Part shown: one piece after another, positions 1 through 7,017 of the stretch
Layout of the letters: the number at the start of each line of letters is the position of its first letter
Numbering within the stretch: the stretch's first letter is position 1
The notes under the pieces: model-generated
The model's database searches: none
Seen by the model: the letters and a program-made list of their open reading frames with translations, nothing else
Told to the model about the DNA's origin: nothing
Program-made: the position numbers and the translations under genes
IMG/VR virus record: IMGVR_UViG_3300030329_000532
Coordinates: 1 to 31,717 of that record
Strand: one strand, 5' to 3'
Length of the DNA stretch: 31,717 nt
Source: a virus

Positions 1-384
1 ATAAGAGAAGCAAATTTTAGAGAAATTGTATTAGATGAATTTAAAAAAGTGTTTATAAATGAAGATGAAAAGAACTATAATGATTTTTGTGATTACTGGA
101 CTGAATCAAATGATGCACCTAATAGTAAGCTAAGATTTGAAAAGCAAAGAACCTTTAGTATTAAAAGAAGATTAGCTAAGTGGATCAAGAATAATAAAGA
201 GTGGGATAAGAATACTAATACATCTACAGGTTATAAATCAGAAGATTATCCATTTGAACCTAATGGTTATAATAGAATGGGTTGGTGTGAAAAGTGTAAT
301 ATATGTGATTTTTATAATAAGTTTACAATACATAAAGAAGATAGCAGATGTTGTAATGCTAAAATATTACCTAAAAGAAAGTGA
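1..384 (+). CDS. Replication initiator, C-terminal part only (allele A copy)
   Basis: Open from the first base, this frame encodes the last 127 residues of the 266-aa winged-helix replication protein found whole at 29952-30752. The shared residues are identical in the two copies, although the DNA differs at 13-14 third codon positions. The C-terminal half carries a Cys-rich putative zinc site (C-x2-C-x2-C, later a CC pair). This copy stops with TGA after PKRK, whereas the other copy adds Glu-Val before its stop. The 5' truncation is an artefact of where the contig opens the circle, so the GTG at 49 is an internal Val codon and not a start. The stop overlaps the GTG start of the next gene (GTGA). 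Confidence 0.85.
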   Translation: MREANFREIVLDEFKKVFINEDEKNYNDFCDYWTESNDAPNSKLRFEKQRTFSIKRRLAKWIKNNKEWDKNTNTSTGYKSEDYPFEPNGYNRMGWCEKCNICDFYNKFTIHKEDSRCCNAKILPKRK

Positions 385-512
385 GAATAGATAAAGAAAC
401 ACAAGATAGACATTCTGATGAATTTCAGTATTTTGTAAGTGAAATAAATAGAGGAATGGAATTAATAAAAGAAGGTAAGTGGAACATAATAGATTATAGA
501 ATGAACATGATA
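1..512. repeat. Contig-end overlap, allele A (pairs with 30363-31717)
   Basis: Bases 1-77 are identical to 30363-30439 and bases 436-512 are identical to 31641-31717. First mismatches fall at base 78 (T against C at 30440) and base 435 (G against A at 31640). Between the anchors this copy is the short allele, lacking the Mom-like gene. Two exact 77-base anchors around a variable interior are what a de Bruijn assembler with k=77 leaves when it walks a circle and then the second arm of a strain bubble. I read this as an assembly overlap, not a physical terminal repeat. Confidence 0.8.
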
Positions 513-599
513 GAAGTTGCAGAAAAAATTAGATTGCCTTATCAAGATATATTAGAAATGAAACAAAAATTAAAAGATTTATTAGAGGAAACAAAGTAA
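381..599 (+). CDS. Hypothetical 72-aa early protein
   Basis: Not recognised. This small, highly charged, probably all-helical protein is rich in Glu, Lys, Ile and Met, with no membrane segment and no Cys motif. It starts at GTG, overlapping the preceding TGA (GTGA). The start is supported by the second copy at 31586, which has ATG at the same codon. Between copies the visible 44 codons differ by Ser to Ala, Val to Ile and two silent changes. It lies between the replication initiator and RusA, so a role in early DNA metabolism is only a guess from position. Its stop codon is part of the long hairpin that follows. Confidence 0.7.
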   Translation: MRIDKETQDRHSDEFQYFVSEINRGMELIKEGKWNIIDYRMNMIEVAEKIRLPYQDILEMKQKLKDLLEETK

Positions 600-658
600 T
601 GGCTCATCCTCTCCATAAAGTAAGTTTCTCACAACACTACTTAAAGGGTGGGCCATTA
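597..658 (+). other. Long RNA hairpin between the 72-aa gene and rusA
   Basis: Bases 597-609 can pair with 646-658 in a 13-bp stem (11 Watson-Crick, 2 G-T), beginning TAATGGC / GCCATTA. A second helix, AAGTA (618-622) with TACTT (638-642), lies inside. The stretch is visibly more GC-rich than its surroundings. The only purine-rich stretch that could act as a rusA ribosome site, AAAGGGTGGG, lies in or beside the 3' arm, so the fold could limit rusA translation. The same stretch also contains a 22-codon frame (ATG 599 to TGA 667) overlapping both neighbours by TAATG and ATGA. I cannot tell whether that is a peptide gene. Confidence 0.5.
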
Positions 659-663
659 TCCCT

Positions 664-1083
664 ATGAAAAAACTTAATCTAATAGTAGAAGAACAGCCAG
701 TAGCACAGAAAAGACACAGGCATCATAAGTTTGGAGTGTATGATCCAAGTAGTAAGGATAAGATAAGAATCAAGAGCATGTTATTAAATCAAGTAAGAAA
801 GTTTTATACAGATAAGCCAGTATCAGTAATAATTGCATTTAAAATACAAAGGCCTAAATCACATTTTAGAACAGGTAAGTATAGCCACTTATTAAAAAAG
901 AAAGTACCATTGTTCCCTACCTCAAAATCTACAAAAGATTTGGATAATCTGGTTAAAATTTATTTAGACATTTTGACCTTATTAAAAGTATGGGATGATG
1001 ATAGCCAAGTAATAAACTTATCTGCTAGTAAACAATATGTAAATGATAATCCAGCAACAGAAATAACTATATATAAGATATGA
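664..1083 (+). CDS. rusA: RusA-family Holliday junction resolvase
   Basis: This is a 139-aa protein of typical RusA length. The family core is visible: a basic N-terminal QKRHRH segment and YDPSSKDK, then KDLDNLVK (residues 91-98) and VWDDDSQV (109-116). The Asp residues at 92 and 94 and within 111-113 match the metal-binding acidic residues of RusA, and Lys98 sits where the family has its conserved Lys. RusA enzymes cut four-way junctions in recombination and replication intermediates; in a phage this would resolve branched DNA before packaging. It overlaps the following nuclease gene by ATGA. The preceding hairpin may control its translation. Confidence 0.9.
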   Translation: MKKLNLIVEEQPVAQKRHRHHKFGVYDPSSKDKIRIKSMLLNQVRKFYTDKPVSVIIAFKIQRPKSHFRTGKYSHLLKKKVPLFPTSKSTKDLDNLVKIYLDILTLLKVWDDDSQVINLSASKQYVNDNPATEITIYKI

Positions 1084-1529
1084 ATAAAGATTCACCATTT
1101 GATGAAAGATTAGAAGGTGGGAAAAAAACAGAAGATTTGTTTGTTGAATTTTGTAAGAATAATAAGATATTATGTTATAAGTATGAGAATGAAAGTTGTT
1201 ATGATAGAAAGAATAGAGTAGTTAGAAATGCACCAGATTTCATAGTTATAAATAAGAGGCTATCATTTGTTGAAGTTAAGGGTGGTTGGTATGCAATAAA
1301 TTTAAAGATAAAAGATTTTGAATCATATGAAGAATGGAATAATACACTAAAAGTATTTTATTGTTTTTATTTTTATAATGTTAAAAAGTTTATATCAGTA
1401 TCACATGATACATTAATAAAGTATATACCTCTATGTAAAATAGGGCAATATAAAAAGGATGTTAAGAAGTATGATGATAAAAAGTATTATATAATACCTT
1501 ATAAATGGTGGGAAAAAGGTTTAATATGA
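1080..1529 (+). CDS. PD-(D/E)XK superfamily nuclease
   Basis: This 149-aa protein carries the core signature of the PD-(D/E)XK nuclease fold: APDF at residues 51-54 (Pro52, Asp53), then FVEVKGG at 63-69 (Glu65, Lys67), with an acidic Glu-Asp pair near residue 18 in the first helix. The C-terminal third is rich in aromatic and Lys residues (KYYIIPYKWW), a possible DNA-binding surface. The gene starts on an ATGA overlap with rusA and ends in one with the methyltransferase, so all three are probably translated together. Family members include VRR-NUC, Hjc-like and restriction-type enzymes; the subfamily cannot be set by eye. Pairing with a methyltransferase leaves a restriction role possible but unproven. 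Confidence 0.75.
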   Translation: MNKDSPFDERLEGGKKTEDLFVEFCKNNKILCYKYENESCYDRKNRVVRNAPDFIVINKRLSFVEVKGGWYAINLKIKDFESYEEWNNTLKVFYCFYFYNVKKFISVSHDTLIKYIPLCKIGQYKKDVKKYDDKKYYIIPYKWWEKGLI

Positions 1530-2137
1530 TTGATTTAATATTAGATGATTGCATGAATGTTATGAGTAAGTATGATGATAATCATTTTGATTTGGCTATT
1601 GTTGATCCACCTTATGGAATAGATATAGCAGAATGGGATAAAAAAGAAATGAAACCAAATAAAAAGTATTTCAATGAATTGTTTAGAGTATCACAAAATC
1701 AGATTATATGGGGAGGTAATTACTTTGAACTACCACATAGTGAAGGTTGGTTATGTTGGGACAAAACATATAAATACAATCAAAAATTAAATGTTGGTGA
1801 ATTTAAACTTGCTTGGACATCTTTTGATAAAAAACATAAATTTATAAGATATACAAGTTGTGGAAATTTTCAAGGTTGGAATAATCCAAGAGCAGATTAC
1901 ACAAAACAAAAATCATTCCACCCAACAAGCAAACCTATACCAATTTATGAATGGCTGTTAAAAAACTATGTAGAAAAAGGACAAAAGATATTAGATACAC
2001 ATCTTGGTAGTGGTAGTATTGCAGTTGCCTGTCATTACTTTGGTGTTGATTTAGTTGGAATAGAAATAGATGAAGAATATTATAATAAAGCAAAAGAAAG
2101 AGTAGAAAAACTAACATTACAGAACACATTGTTTTGA
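1526..2137 (+). CDS. Class-beta DNA methyltransferase (N6-adenine or N4-cytosine)
   Basis: A 203-aa SAM-dependent DNA methyltransferase with circularly permuted (beta) motif order. The catalytic DPPY lies at residues 27-30, followed by HPTSKP at 132-137, then the SAM-binding DTHLGSGS at 157-164 and GIEID at 178-182. DPPY indicates transfer to an exocyclic amino group (A-N6 or C-N4), not C5-cytosine. I start it at ATG 1526, which makes an ATGA overlap with the upstream stop and follows a GGGAAAAAGG-like ribosome site; an upstream in-frame ATG at 1505 is less likely. It is short for the family, with a compact target-recognition part between residues 40 and 130. Its target sequence is unknown. 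Confidence 0.9.
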   Translation: MIDLILDDCMNVMSKYDDNHFDLAIVDPPYGIDIAEWDKKEMKPNKKYFNELFRVSQNQIIWGGNYFELPHSEGWLCWDKTYKYNQKLNVGEFKLAWTSFDKKHKFIRYTSCGNFQGWNNPRADYTKQKSFHPTSKPIPIYEWLLKNYVEKGQKILDTHLGSGSIAVACHYFGVDLVGIEIDEEYYNKAKERVEKLTLQNTLF

Positions 2138-2167
2138 TTTAAGTGTTTTTTAATTCTATTAATTGGT

Positions 2168-2173
2168 TATATT
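2168..2173 (+). promoter_or_regulatory. Possible -10 element before the terminase operon
   Basis: TATATT sits in the 49-bp gap before the small terminase, within a longer word TTATATTA that recurs in three other gaps (near 6343, 14110 and 27935). Seventeen bases upstream is GTTTTT, a poor -35. The gap also divides DNA-metabolism genes from late genes, a natural place for a promoter. In such AT-rich DNA the word also occurs inside genes, so support is weak. Confidence 0.3.
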
Positions 2174-2186
2174 ACATTACTAGATT

Positions 2187-2537
2187 ATGGATAAAAATAC
2201 ACAAAATACACCAAAGCCAACTAAAAAAGAAATATTCTTAAAGGCATTAGAAGCTAACTTAGGACACATTACAAAAGCCTGTAAGGCAGCAAATATACAT
2301 AGAAGAACATACTACTCTTGGATTGATAAGGATGATGAGTTCAGGGAAGAATGTGATAATGTTTCTGAATCATTGTTGGATCTAGCAGAGAATAAGCTAT
2401 TAAGTAAGATTAAAGAAGGTGATAACACCTGTATTATATTCTTCTTAAAAACCAAAGGTAGAAAAAGAGGATATAATGAATCAACACAATTAGAGATAAC
2501 TAAGCCTATATCAGAAATAAACTTTGATGAGATCTAA
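2187..2537 (+). CDS. terS: Terminase small subunit-like HTH protein
   Basis: A 116-aa protein with an N-terminal helix-turn-helix: the segment from about residue 27 (ITKACKAANIHRRTYYSWI) is the typical recognition helix pair of phage small terminases. It is followed by acidic helices and LAENKLLSKI, then an IIFFLKTKG segment common in phBC6A51-type small subunits. Small terminase binds the packaging start site on phage DNA and regulates the large subunit. It lies directly before and overlaps the large terminase, the standard arrangement. No strong ribosome site is visible before the ATG. Confidence 0.8.
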   Translation: MDKNTQNTPKPTKKEIFLKALEANLGHITKACKAANIHRRTYYSWIDKDDEFREECDNVSESLLDLAENKLLSKIKEGDNTCIIFFLKTKGRKRGYNESTQLEITKPISEINFDEI

Positions 2538-3810
2538 ACCACTAACACTACATAAAGATAACTACTTTGATTCCCAATGGAAGTTTCTAAGGAATCCTAA
2601 AAATGCAAGAATTAGTTGCTTTACAGGAGGAATGGGAAGTGGAAAAACTACTGTTCTGACCCATAAAATCTTTAAGTGTCTTTTAGAGAAGGTTAATCCA
2701 CAAACAGGAAAGAGTAATGGTTTAATATTATATCCTACCTTTTCATTGGCAGAAGAAGTGTTTGTAGAACCATTTATAGATATATTAGAAAGAAATGGAA
2801 TAGCATATACATATAACATAGCAGCACATAAGTTTAGAACAGTATATGGAGATTTAAAAATTTATATAACTAATCAGCCACATAAGATAGTAGGCTCAAA
2901 CTACACATATTGTGGTATAGATGAATTAGATATAGAAACATATAAAAATGCTGAAATGTCTGTACAAAAAGCACTTTCTAGGCTTAGAGGGTGTGATAAT
3001 GCTGAATTATTCATTACAAGCACACCAGAGGGTTTCCATTTCCTATATGATTTCATGGTGATTAATAATAATGATAATAAGTTCTTAGTGCATGGTAAGA
3101 CAACTGATAATAAGTATTTGCCTGAATCATACATACAATCATTAAAGGATAACTATGATGAGAATCTATTAAAAGCCTATTTATTAGGTCAATTTGTAAA
3201 TTTGCAAAAAGGAGCTACATATGACTTTGACAGAGAAATACACATTAAAGAATGCAAGTACAACAAACATAAGCCATTGTACATTGGACTGGATTTCAAC
3301 ATCCTTCCAATGGCAGCATGTATTATTCAAGAACAACAAAATAGTCCTCAAATCCAAGTAATAGATGAAATACTGTTATCACATCAAGGTGGTGGTGATT
3401 TAATGACAAGAAGAATGTGTGAAACTATAAGGCAAAAATATCCTAATAATATATATCATATGTTTCCAGATGCAACAGGTAAAGCAAGGGGATCATCATC
3501 TAGGTATAGTGATATAGAAATTATAAGGAGAGAACATGGATTTAATGTTCATGTTAGACATGCTAATCCATTAGTAATAAACAGAGTAAATAGTGTTAAT
3601 AATAATTTAAGTAAAAAGAATATAATAATAGATCCATCATGTAAGATGCTTATAAGAGATTTTGAGCAAGTAGTGAATAAAGAAGGCACAAGAGAGATTG
3701 ATAAATCAGGAATGAAATCTGATTTGAGCCATATTTCAGATGCTTTTGGGTACTACTGCAACTTTAGGCATCCTTCAATAAGACCAAAAATAGGAGTAAA
3801 ACCAAGATGA
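2527..3810 (+). CDS. terL: Terminase large subunit (DNA packaging ATPase/nuclease)
   Basis: A 427-aa packaging motor. The ATPase part shows Walker A GGMGSGKT (residues 34-41), a Walker B-like GIDELD (130-135) and the coupling motif TSTPEG (164-169). The nuclease part shows GLDFN (254-258), PDATG, and DLSHISDAFGYY near the C-terminus, which supply the RNase H-like acidic residues. The protein pumps DNA into the prohead through the portal and cuts it. I start it at ATG 2527; a TTG one codon earlier is in frame but a poorer start. It overlaps terS by 11 bases and meets the portal gene at an ATGA overlap. A circular map with no visible cos site fits headful packaging but does not prove it. Confidence 0.95.
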   Translation: MRSKPLTLHKDNYFDSQWKFLRNPKNARISCFTGGMGSGKTTVLTHKIFKCLLEKVNPQTGKSNGLILYPTFSLAEEVFVEPFIDILERNGIAYTYNIAAHKFRTVYGDLKIYITNQPHKIVGSNYTYCGIDELDIETYKNAEMSVQKALSRLRGCDNAELFITSTPEGFHFLYDFMVINNNDNKFLVHGKTTDNKYLPESYIQSLKDNYDENLLKAYLLGQFVNLQKGATYDFDREIHIKECKYNKHKPLYIGLDFNILPMAACIIQEQQNSPQIQVIDEILLSHQGGGDLMTRRMCETIRQKYPNNIYHMFPDATGKARGSSSRYSDIEIIRREHGFNVHVRHANPLVINRVNSVNNNLSKKNIIIDPSCKMLIRDFEQVVNKEGTREIDKSGMKSDLSHISDAFGYYCNFRHPSIRPKIGVKPR

Positions 3811-5144
3811 TCCCAAACTCAGGACAATTGGCTGTACTAATGTCAAAATTTGACATAAGTCAGCAAAGAAAAAACAAATGGAAAGATAGTAGATATAAAG
3901 CACTTGATTACTATAATGGTAGAACAAGTGAATATGTAAACAATTACTTTAGCACATCAATACTTAATAAAGTAGTTAAAGGTAATATTAACATAACTAA
4001 AAGAATCATAGATAGAATAAGTTTGGTATATATGGTTGCTCCTAAAAGATTATATAGTAGAGAAGATGTTACTGATTACTTCATTGATAAAGATACTAAG
4101 CTACAAAGGTTAGAAAGAATGACTAACTTACTTGATGCTGTACTACTTAAACCATGCTGGAGAACTAAAGAAGATGGTACTGGTTGCATTGAGTATGATG
4201 TTATTATGGACTATGAGCCTATCTTTGGTGAAGATCCATTAAAGTTTGAAGCTATTGTTTATCCTGTTACTAAAAAATCTACTGTGTTAGATACTACTCC
4301 TGAACTATGGGTTTATTGGGATGCTGAAAATACCTTTACTTTTGATAACAATGGTAAGGTATATACTGAAGATGATAATCCTGAAATGATTAATCCTTAT
4401 GGTGTATTGCCATTTGTTGAGTGCTTTAGAGATGGTAAGCCTGAGATGTCTTACTTAGATACTGATGCTTCAACTGATTTAATCAATACTAATCTAGGTA
4501 TCAATGTAGCAGAAACTAATAAGAATGCTAATGTAATGTTTCAATCATTTGGCTATCTATTTGTTAATGGATCTGGAATAGATATGGACACTATGGGGAT
4601 AGGACAGGACAAAGTTAATTATCTAGGGGTAGATGGTACAATCAGTATAGTTTCTCCTCCTAATGCAATTCCAGCATTAGATGAATCCATTAAATCATCC
4701 TATAAAATGCTATCACAAAACTACCATCTACCTACTTCTTTTGTTGAAGGAACTACAGCAGAATCTGGTGTTGCATTAAGACTTAGAAACCAAGAACTGC
4801 AAGATGATAGAAAATCAGATGTTACTAAGTGGAGAGATATAGAATATAAGTTGTTTGATTTAGAAAGATTGATAATAGCTGTTGAGCAAGGACAAGATGC
4901 AGGTGATTTAGAAGATGTGGACTTTGATGAATCAACAGAAATACTATCTAATCAAGAACAAAGAGAGAAGTGGGATTGGGAGTTATCTAAAGGACTAATA
5001 GATGAAGCTGATATAATGATGCAGATTAATCCTGATTTAACTAGAGAAGAAGCACAAGAACATTTAGAAGAAAGAAAAACAATAGCACCAGTAGAAGAAA
5101 CTACAAGTCCTTTATTAGAAGCATTAGCTAAACCTGTTGAATAA
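3807..5144 (+). CDS. Portal protein
   Basis: A 445-aa protein directly after the large terminase, overlapping by ATGA. Its layout is typical of portal proteins: a helical, basic N-terminus (YYNGRTSEYVNNYF), a beta-rich middle, and a long helical C-terminal part containing LPTSFVEGTTAESGVALRLR, the segment that in SPP1/HK97-type portals precedes the channel helices. The C-terminus is acidic and Glu-rich. Twelve copies form the ring at one head vertex through which DNA enters and to which the neck attaches. The identification rests on pattern and gene order together. The next gene starts in a TAATG overlap. Confidence 0.85.
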   Translation: MIPNSGQLAVLMSKFDISQQRKNKWKDSRYKALDYYNGRTSEYVNNYFSTSILNKVVKGNINITKRIIDRISLVYMVAPKRLYSREDVTDYFIDKDTKLQRLERMTNLLDAVLLKPCWRTKEDGTGCIEYDVIMDYEPIFGEDPLKFEAIVYPVTKKSTVLDTTPELWVYWDAENTFTFDNNGKVYTEDDNPEMINPYGVLPFVECFRDGKPEMSYLDTDASTDLINTNLGINVAETNKNANVMFQSFGYLFVNGSGIDMDTMGIGQDKVNYLGVDGTISIVSPPNAIPALDESIKSSYKMLSQNYHLPTSFVEGTTAESGVALRLRNQELQDDRKSDVTKWRDIEYKLFDLERLIIAVEQGQDAGDLEDVDFDESTEILSNQEQREKWDWELSKGLIDEADIMMQINPDLTREEAQEHLEERKTIAPVEETTSPLLEALAKPVE

Positions 5145-5881
5145 TGGCTGACCAGAACAAGATAGATCAAGCAGGAGCAAGTATTGCCTTATTAGTTGAT
5201 AAAGCAAGAAATGAACTGATAACTGATTTGACTATACTTGGTAATGAAATAGGTAACAATGAACAGTTTGTTGCTGCACTAAATGACTTAGATATATCAG
5301 AAACATTAAGAAGAAAGATACTTAAAGCCACATCATCATACACAGTAGCACATAGAGAAGTATTAGAAAGCACTATACAATTTGCTAACATAAAAGAATC
5401 AACACTAATAGGGTTCATACAACTAAACCAAGATGTATTTGATAAAACAGTTGTTAATACTGTTGCAGCACACATTAGAAATGAAGTTGCTAAAGGTGTA
5501 TTAGCAGGTGTACCAGCAAATGTAATAGCACAATCAGTAGCAAGTGCATCCATATCAACTGCTCAAATAGAAACATTAGTTAATACTACACTTAATTCAT
5601 ATTCCAGAAGCATGACTAACTCAATGATGGAAGTAGCTCCTGATAATACTGAATATGTTTACATAGGGCCTGTAGATGAAAAGACTAGACCAGAATGTAT
5701 TGAAATGTCAGCATCAGGCAGAAAAACTAAATCACAAATACTATCTCAATTCTCAAAGTTTGGTGATATACTGAACATAGGTGGTGGATTTAATTGCAGA
5801 CACAAATGGGAGATAGCATCTACTGAAGGTACTGGATTCCATGAACAACAGAAAGCTGAAAAGAGGTTGTCTAATGCTTGA
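5144..5881 (+). CDS. Minor head protein, Mu gpF-like
   Basis: A 245-aa protein with the C-terminal Mu gpF/SPP1 gp7 signature: YIGPVDEKTRPECIEMSASG, then GGGFNCRHKWEI near residue 222, the Cys and His being conserved in the family. The N-terminal two thirds is a long helical region. Members are minor head components, sometimes carried inside the capsid and associated with the portal. The start lies in a TAATG overlap with the portal gene. The family's usual place is between portal and scaffold, as here. Confidence 0.85.
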   Translation: MADQNKIDQAGASIALLVDKARNELITDLTILGNEIGNNEQFVAALNDLDISETLRRKILKATSSYTVAHREVLESTIQFANIKESTLIGFIQLNQDVFDKTVVNTVAAHIRNEVAKGVLAGVPANVIAQSVASASISTAQIETLVNTTLNSYSRSMTNSMMEVAPDNTEYVYIGPVDEKTRPECIEMSASGRKTKSQILSQFSKFGDILNIGGGFNCRHKWEIASTEGTGFHEQQKAEKRLSNA

Positions 5882-6317
5882 TAAGAAATTCTGGACTGAA
5901 GTAGGGCCTAATGTTAGAGATAAGTATAGAAAACATATATTTAGAAAAGCAAGAGATGTATATAGTAGAGCATTTAAAGGATACACATCTAGCTATAAAA
6001 AATTTAAACAAAAAGGAAATAACTTTAGACAGATGTCAGAATTTGCTAATAGCCATGCACCAGTATTTACAGGAGATTTACTAAAAGATTTTGGAACTGT
6101 TTATAAAGCAACAAACAATGGATTTACAATGGGTTGGAGTACATATGGTGCAAGAATAGAACAACTTGCTAAGAGAGGAAGGTTCTTATCTACAGATGAC
6201 CAGCCACTTCCAACAGGTATAATAAATTACATGATGGGTAGAGCTAAACCCTTCACAGATAAGAAGCTAAAAAGGATATTTCCTAAAAGTAAAACATTTA
6301 AGATAGGAAAAAAATAA
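5874..6317 (+). CDS. Putative virion morphogenesis / tail-completion-like protein
   Basis: A 147-aa basic protein. I start it at ATG 5874, just before the upstream stop and after an AGAGG ribosome site; longer in-frame starts would lie deep in the preceding gene. The middle has HAPVFTGDLLKDF and GWSTYGARIEQLAKRGR, resembling the 'APV.TGxLxxSF' and 'aRxhxxGR' layout of Mu gpG or HK97 gp10-like morphogenesis proteins. That similarity is by eye only. The C-terminus is strongly Lys-rich. It sits between the minor head protein and the scaffold and ends before a 73-bp gap. Confidence 0.45.
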   Translation: MLDKKFWTEVGPNVRDKYRKHIFRKARDVYSRAFKGYTSSYKKFKQKGNNFRQMSEFANSHAPVFTGDLLKDFGTVYKATNNGFTMGWSTYGARIEQLAKRGRFLSTDDQPLPTGIINYMMGRAKPFTDKKLKRIFPKSKTFKIGKK

Positions 6318-6342
6318 TACTTTTAATTAAGTATAAATAATT

Positions 6343-6348
6343 TATATT
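6343..6348 (+). promoter_or_regulatory. Possible -10 element before the scaffold gene
   Basis: TATATT within TTATATTA lies in the 73-bp gap before the scaffold/capsid genes, with CTTTTA 17 bases upstream. The gap is extremely AT-rich and otherwise holds only the AAAGGAG ribosome site of the scaffold gene. A promoter here would boost capsid expression. Only the recurrence of the word in the other long gaps supports it. Confidence 0.3.
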
Positions 6349-6390
6349 ATCATTAAGAATTTTCAATAAAAATCCACTAAAGGAGTTAAA

Positions 6391-6957
6391 ATGTCAGAAG
6401 AAAATAAAGTAGAAGCTCAAACTACCAGCACACAAGCTGAAACAAATGACAGCACTAAAGCTGAACAAAAAAATGTACCATATGATAGATTTCAAGAAGT
6501 AGTCCAATCAAAGAATGATATGGCAGGACAAATTGGTAAACTACAAGCACAGATAGATAAGATGAATAGTGATAATAAATCAAGAGCAGAAGCTAAGATG
6601 GTTGAAGATGGAAAGCTGAAAGAAGCACTTGATTTAGTTACTAAAGAAAGAGATACTTTTAAAGGTCAAGCAGAACAATGGAATACATATCAGACTGATA
6701 AAAGAGATTCTCTAATGTCTAAACTAACTGATGATACTGATAAATCTATTGCAGAAGGTTTGAGTGATTTAAATAAACTAGAAACTTATGTTAATAAAGT
6801 AGTTAATACAAATGCTCCATCTACTTCAAAAGCTAGGGCCACTACTGGTAAAGCAGGTGAAATGGGTGGTTATTCATCATGGCAAGAGTTTGCTATGAAA
6901 GATCCTAAAGGTGCTGAACAAGCAATTAAGGATGATACAACTAACTTTATTAAATAG
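6391..6957 (+). CDS. Head scaffolding protein
   Basis: A 188-aa, highly charged protein directly before the major capsid gene. Residues 1-30 are a disordered Thr/Gln/Glu-rich leader. Residues about 30-110 form a predicted coiled coil (VVQSKNDMAGQIGKLQAQI and on). A Gly/Ser linker follows, then a short basic C-terminal helix region, where scaffolds usually bind the coat. This composition and position are typical of phage scaffolds, which guide shell assembly and then leave. A strong AAAGGAG site precedes the ATG. Confidence 0.85.
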   Translation: MSEENKVEAQTTSTQAETNDSTKAEQKNVPYDRFQEVVQSKNDMAGQIGKLQAQIDKMNSDNKSRAEAKMVEDGKLKEALDLVTKERDTFKGQAEQWNTYQTDKRDSLMSKLTDDTDKSIAEGLSDLNKLETYVNKVVNTNAPSTSKARATTGKAGEMGGYSSWQEFAMKDPKGAEQAIKDDTTNFIK

Positions 6958-6997
6958 ATACTCAAAATGAAGGCTCTTTGAGCAGTTGAAAGAGTAT
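6958..6997 (+). promoter_or_regulatory. Capsid leader with mutually exclusive hairpins
   Basis: Three short segments can each pair with either of the others: ATACTC (6958-6963) with GAGTAT (6992-6997); CTCAAA (6961-6966) with TTTGAG (6977-6982); CTCTTT (6974-6979) with AAAGAG (6989-6994). The centre also forms GCTC-TTT-GAGC (6973-6983). The element ends 8 bases before the AAGGAG site (7005-7010) of the major capsid gene. Helices are short, so function is unproven, but the arrangement resembles an RNA switch or processing site. Confidence 0.35.
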
Positions 6998-7017
6998 AAA
7001 AATTAAGGAGTGTTACA

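Noticed and set aside
49-384. An independent 111-aa gene starting at GTG 49
   Set aside because: The frame is open from base 1 and identical in protein to the inner part of the full-length initiator at 29952-30752; GTG 49 is a Val codon.
1-512. Direct terminal repeats or a true gene duplication at the two ends
   Set aside because: The copies differ at many silent sites and by a 0.84-kb insertion but share exactly 77 bases at each side, which fits an assembly bubble on a circle better than a physical repeat.
599-667. A definite 22-codon gene before rusA
   Set aside because: Overlaps at both ends are attractive, but the same bases form a long stem and no ribosome site or homologue can be shown; kept only as a possibility.
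2524-2526. TTG as start of the large terminase
   Set aside because: An ATG follows in the next codon and is the more likely start.
3301-3360. Temperate life style
   Set aside because: No integrase, excisionase or CI-like repressor was seen anywhere in the closed genome; small unknown early genes leave a little doubt.
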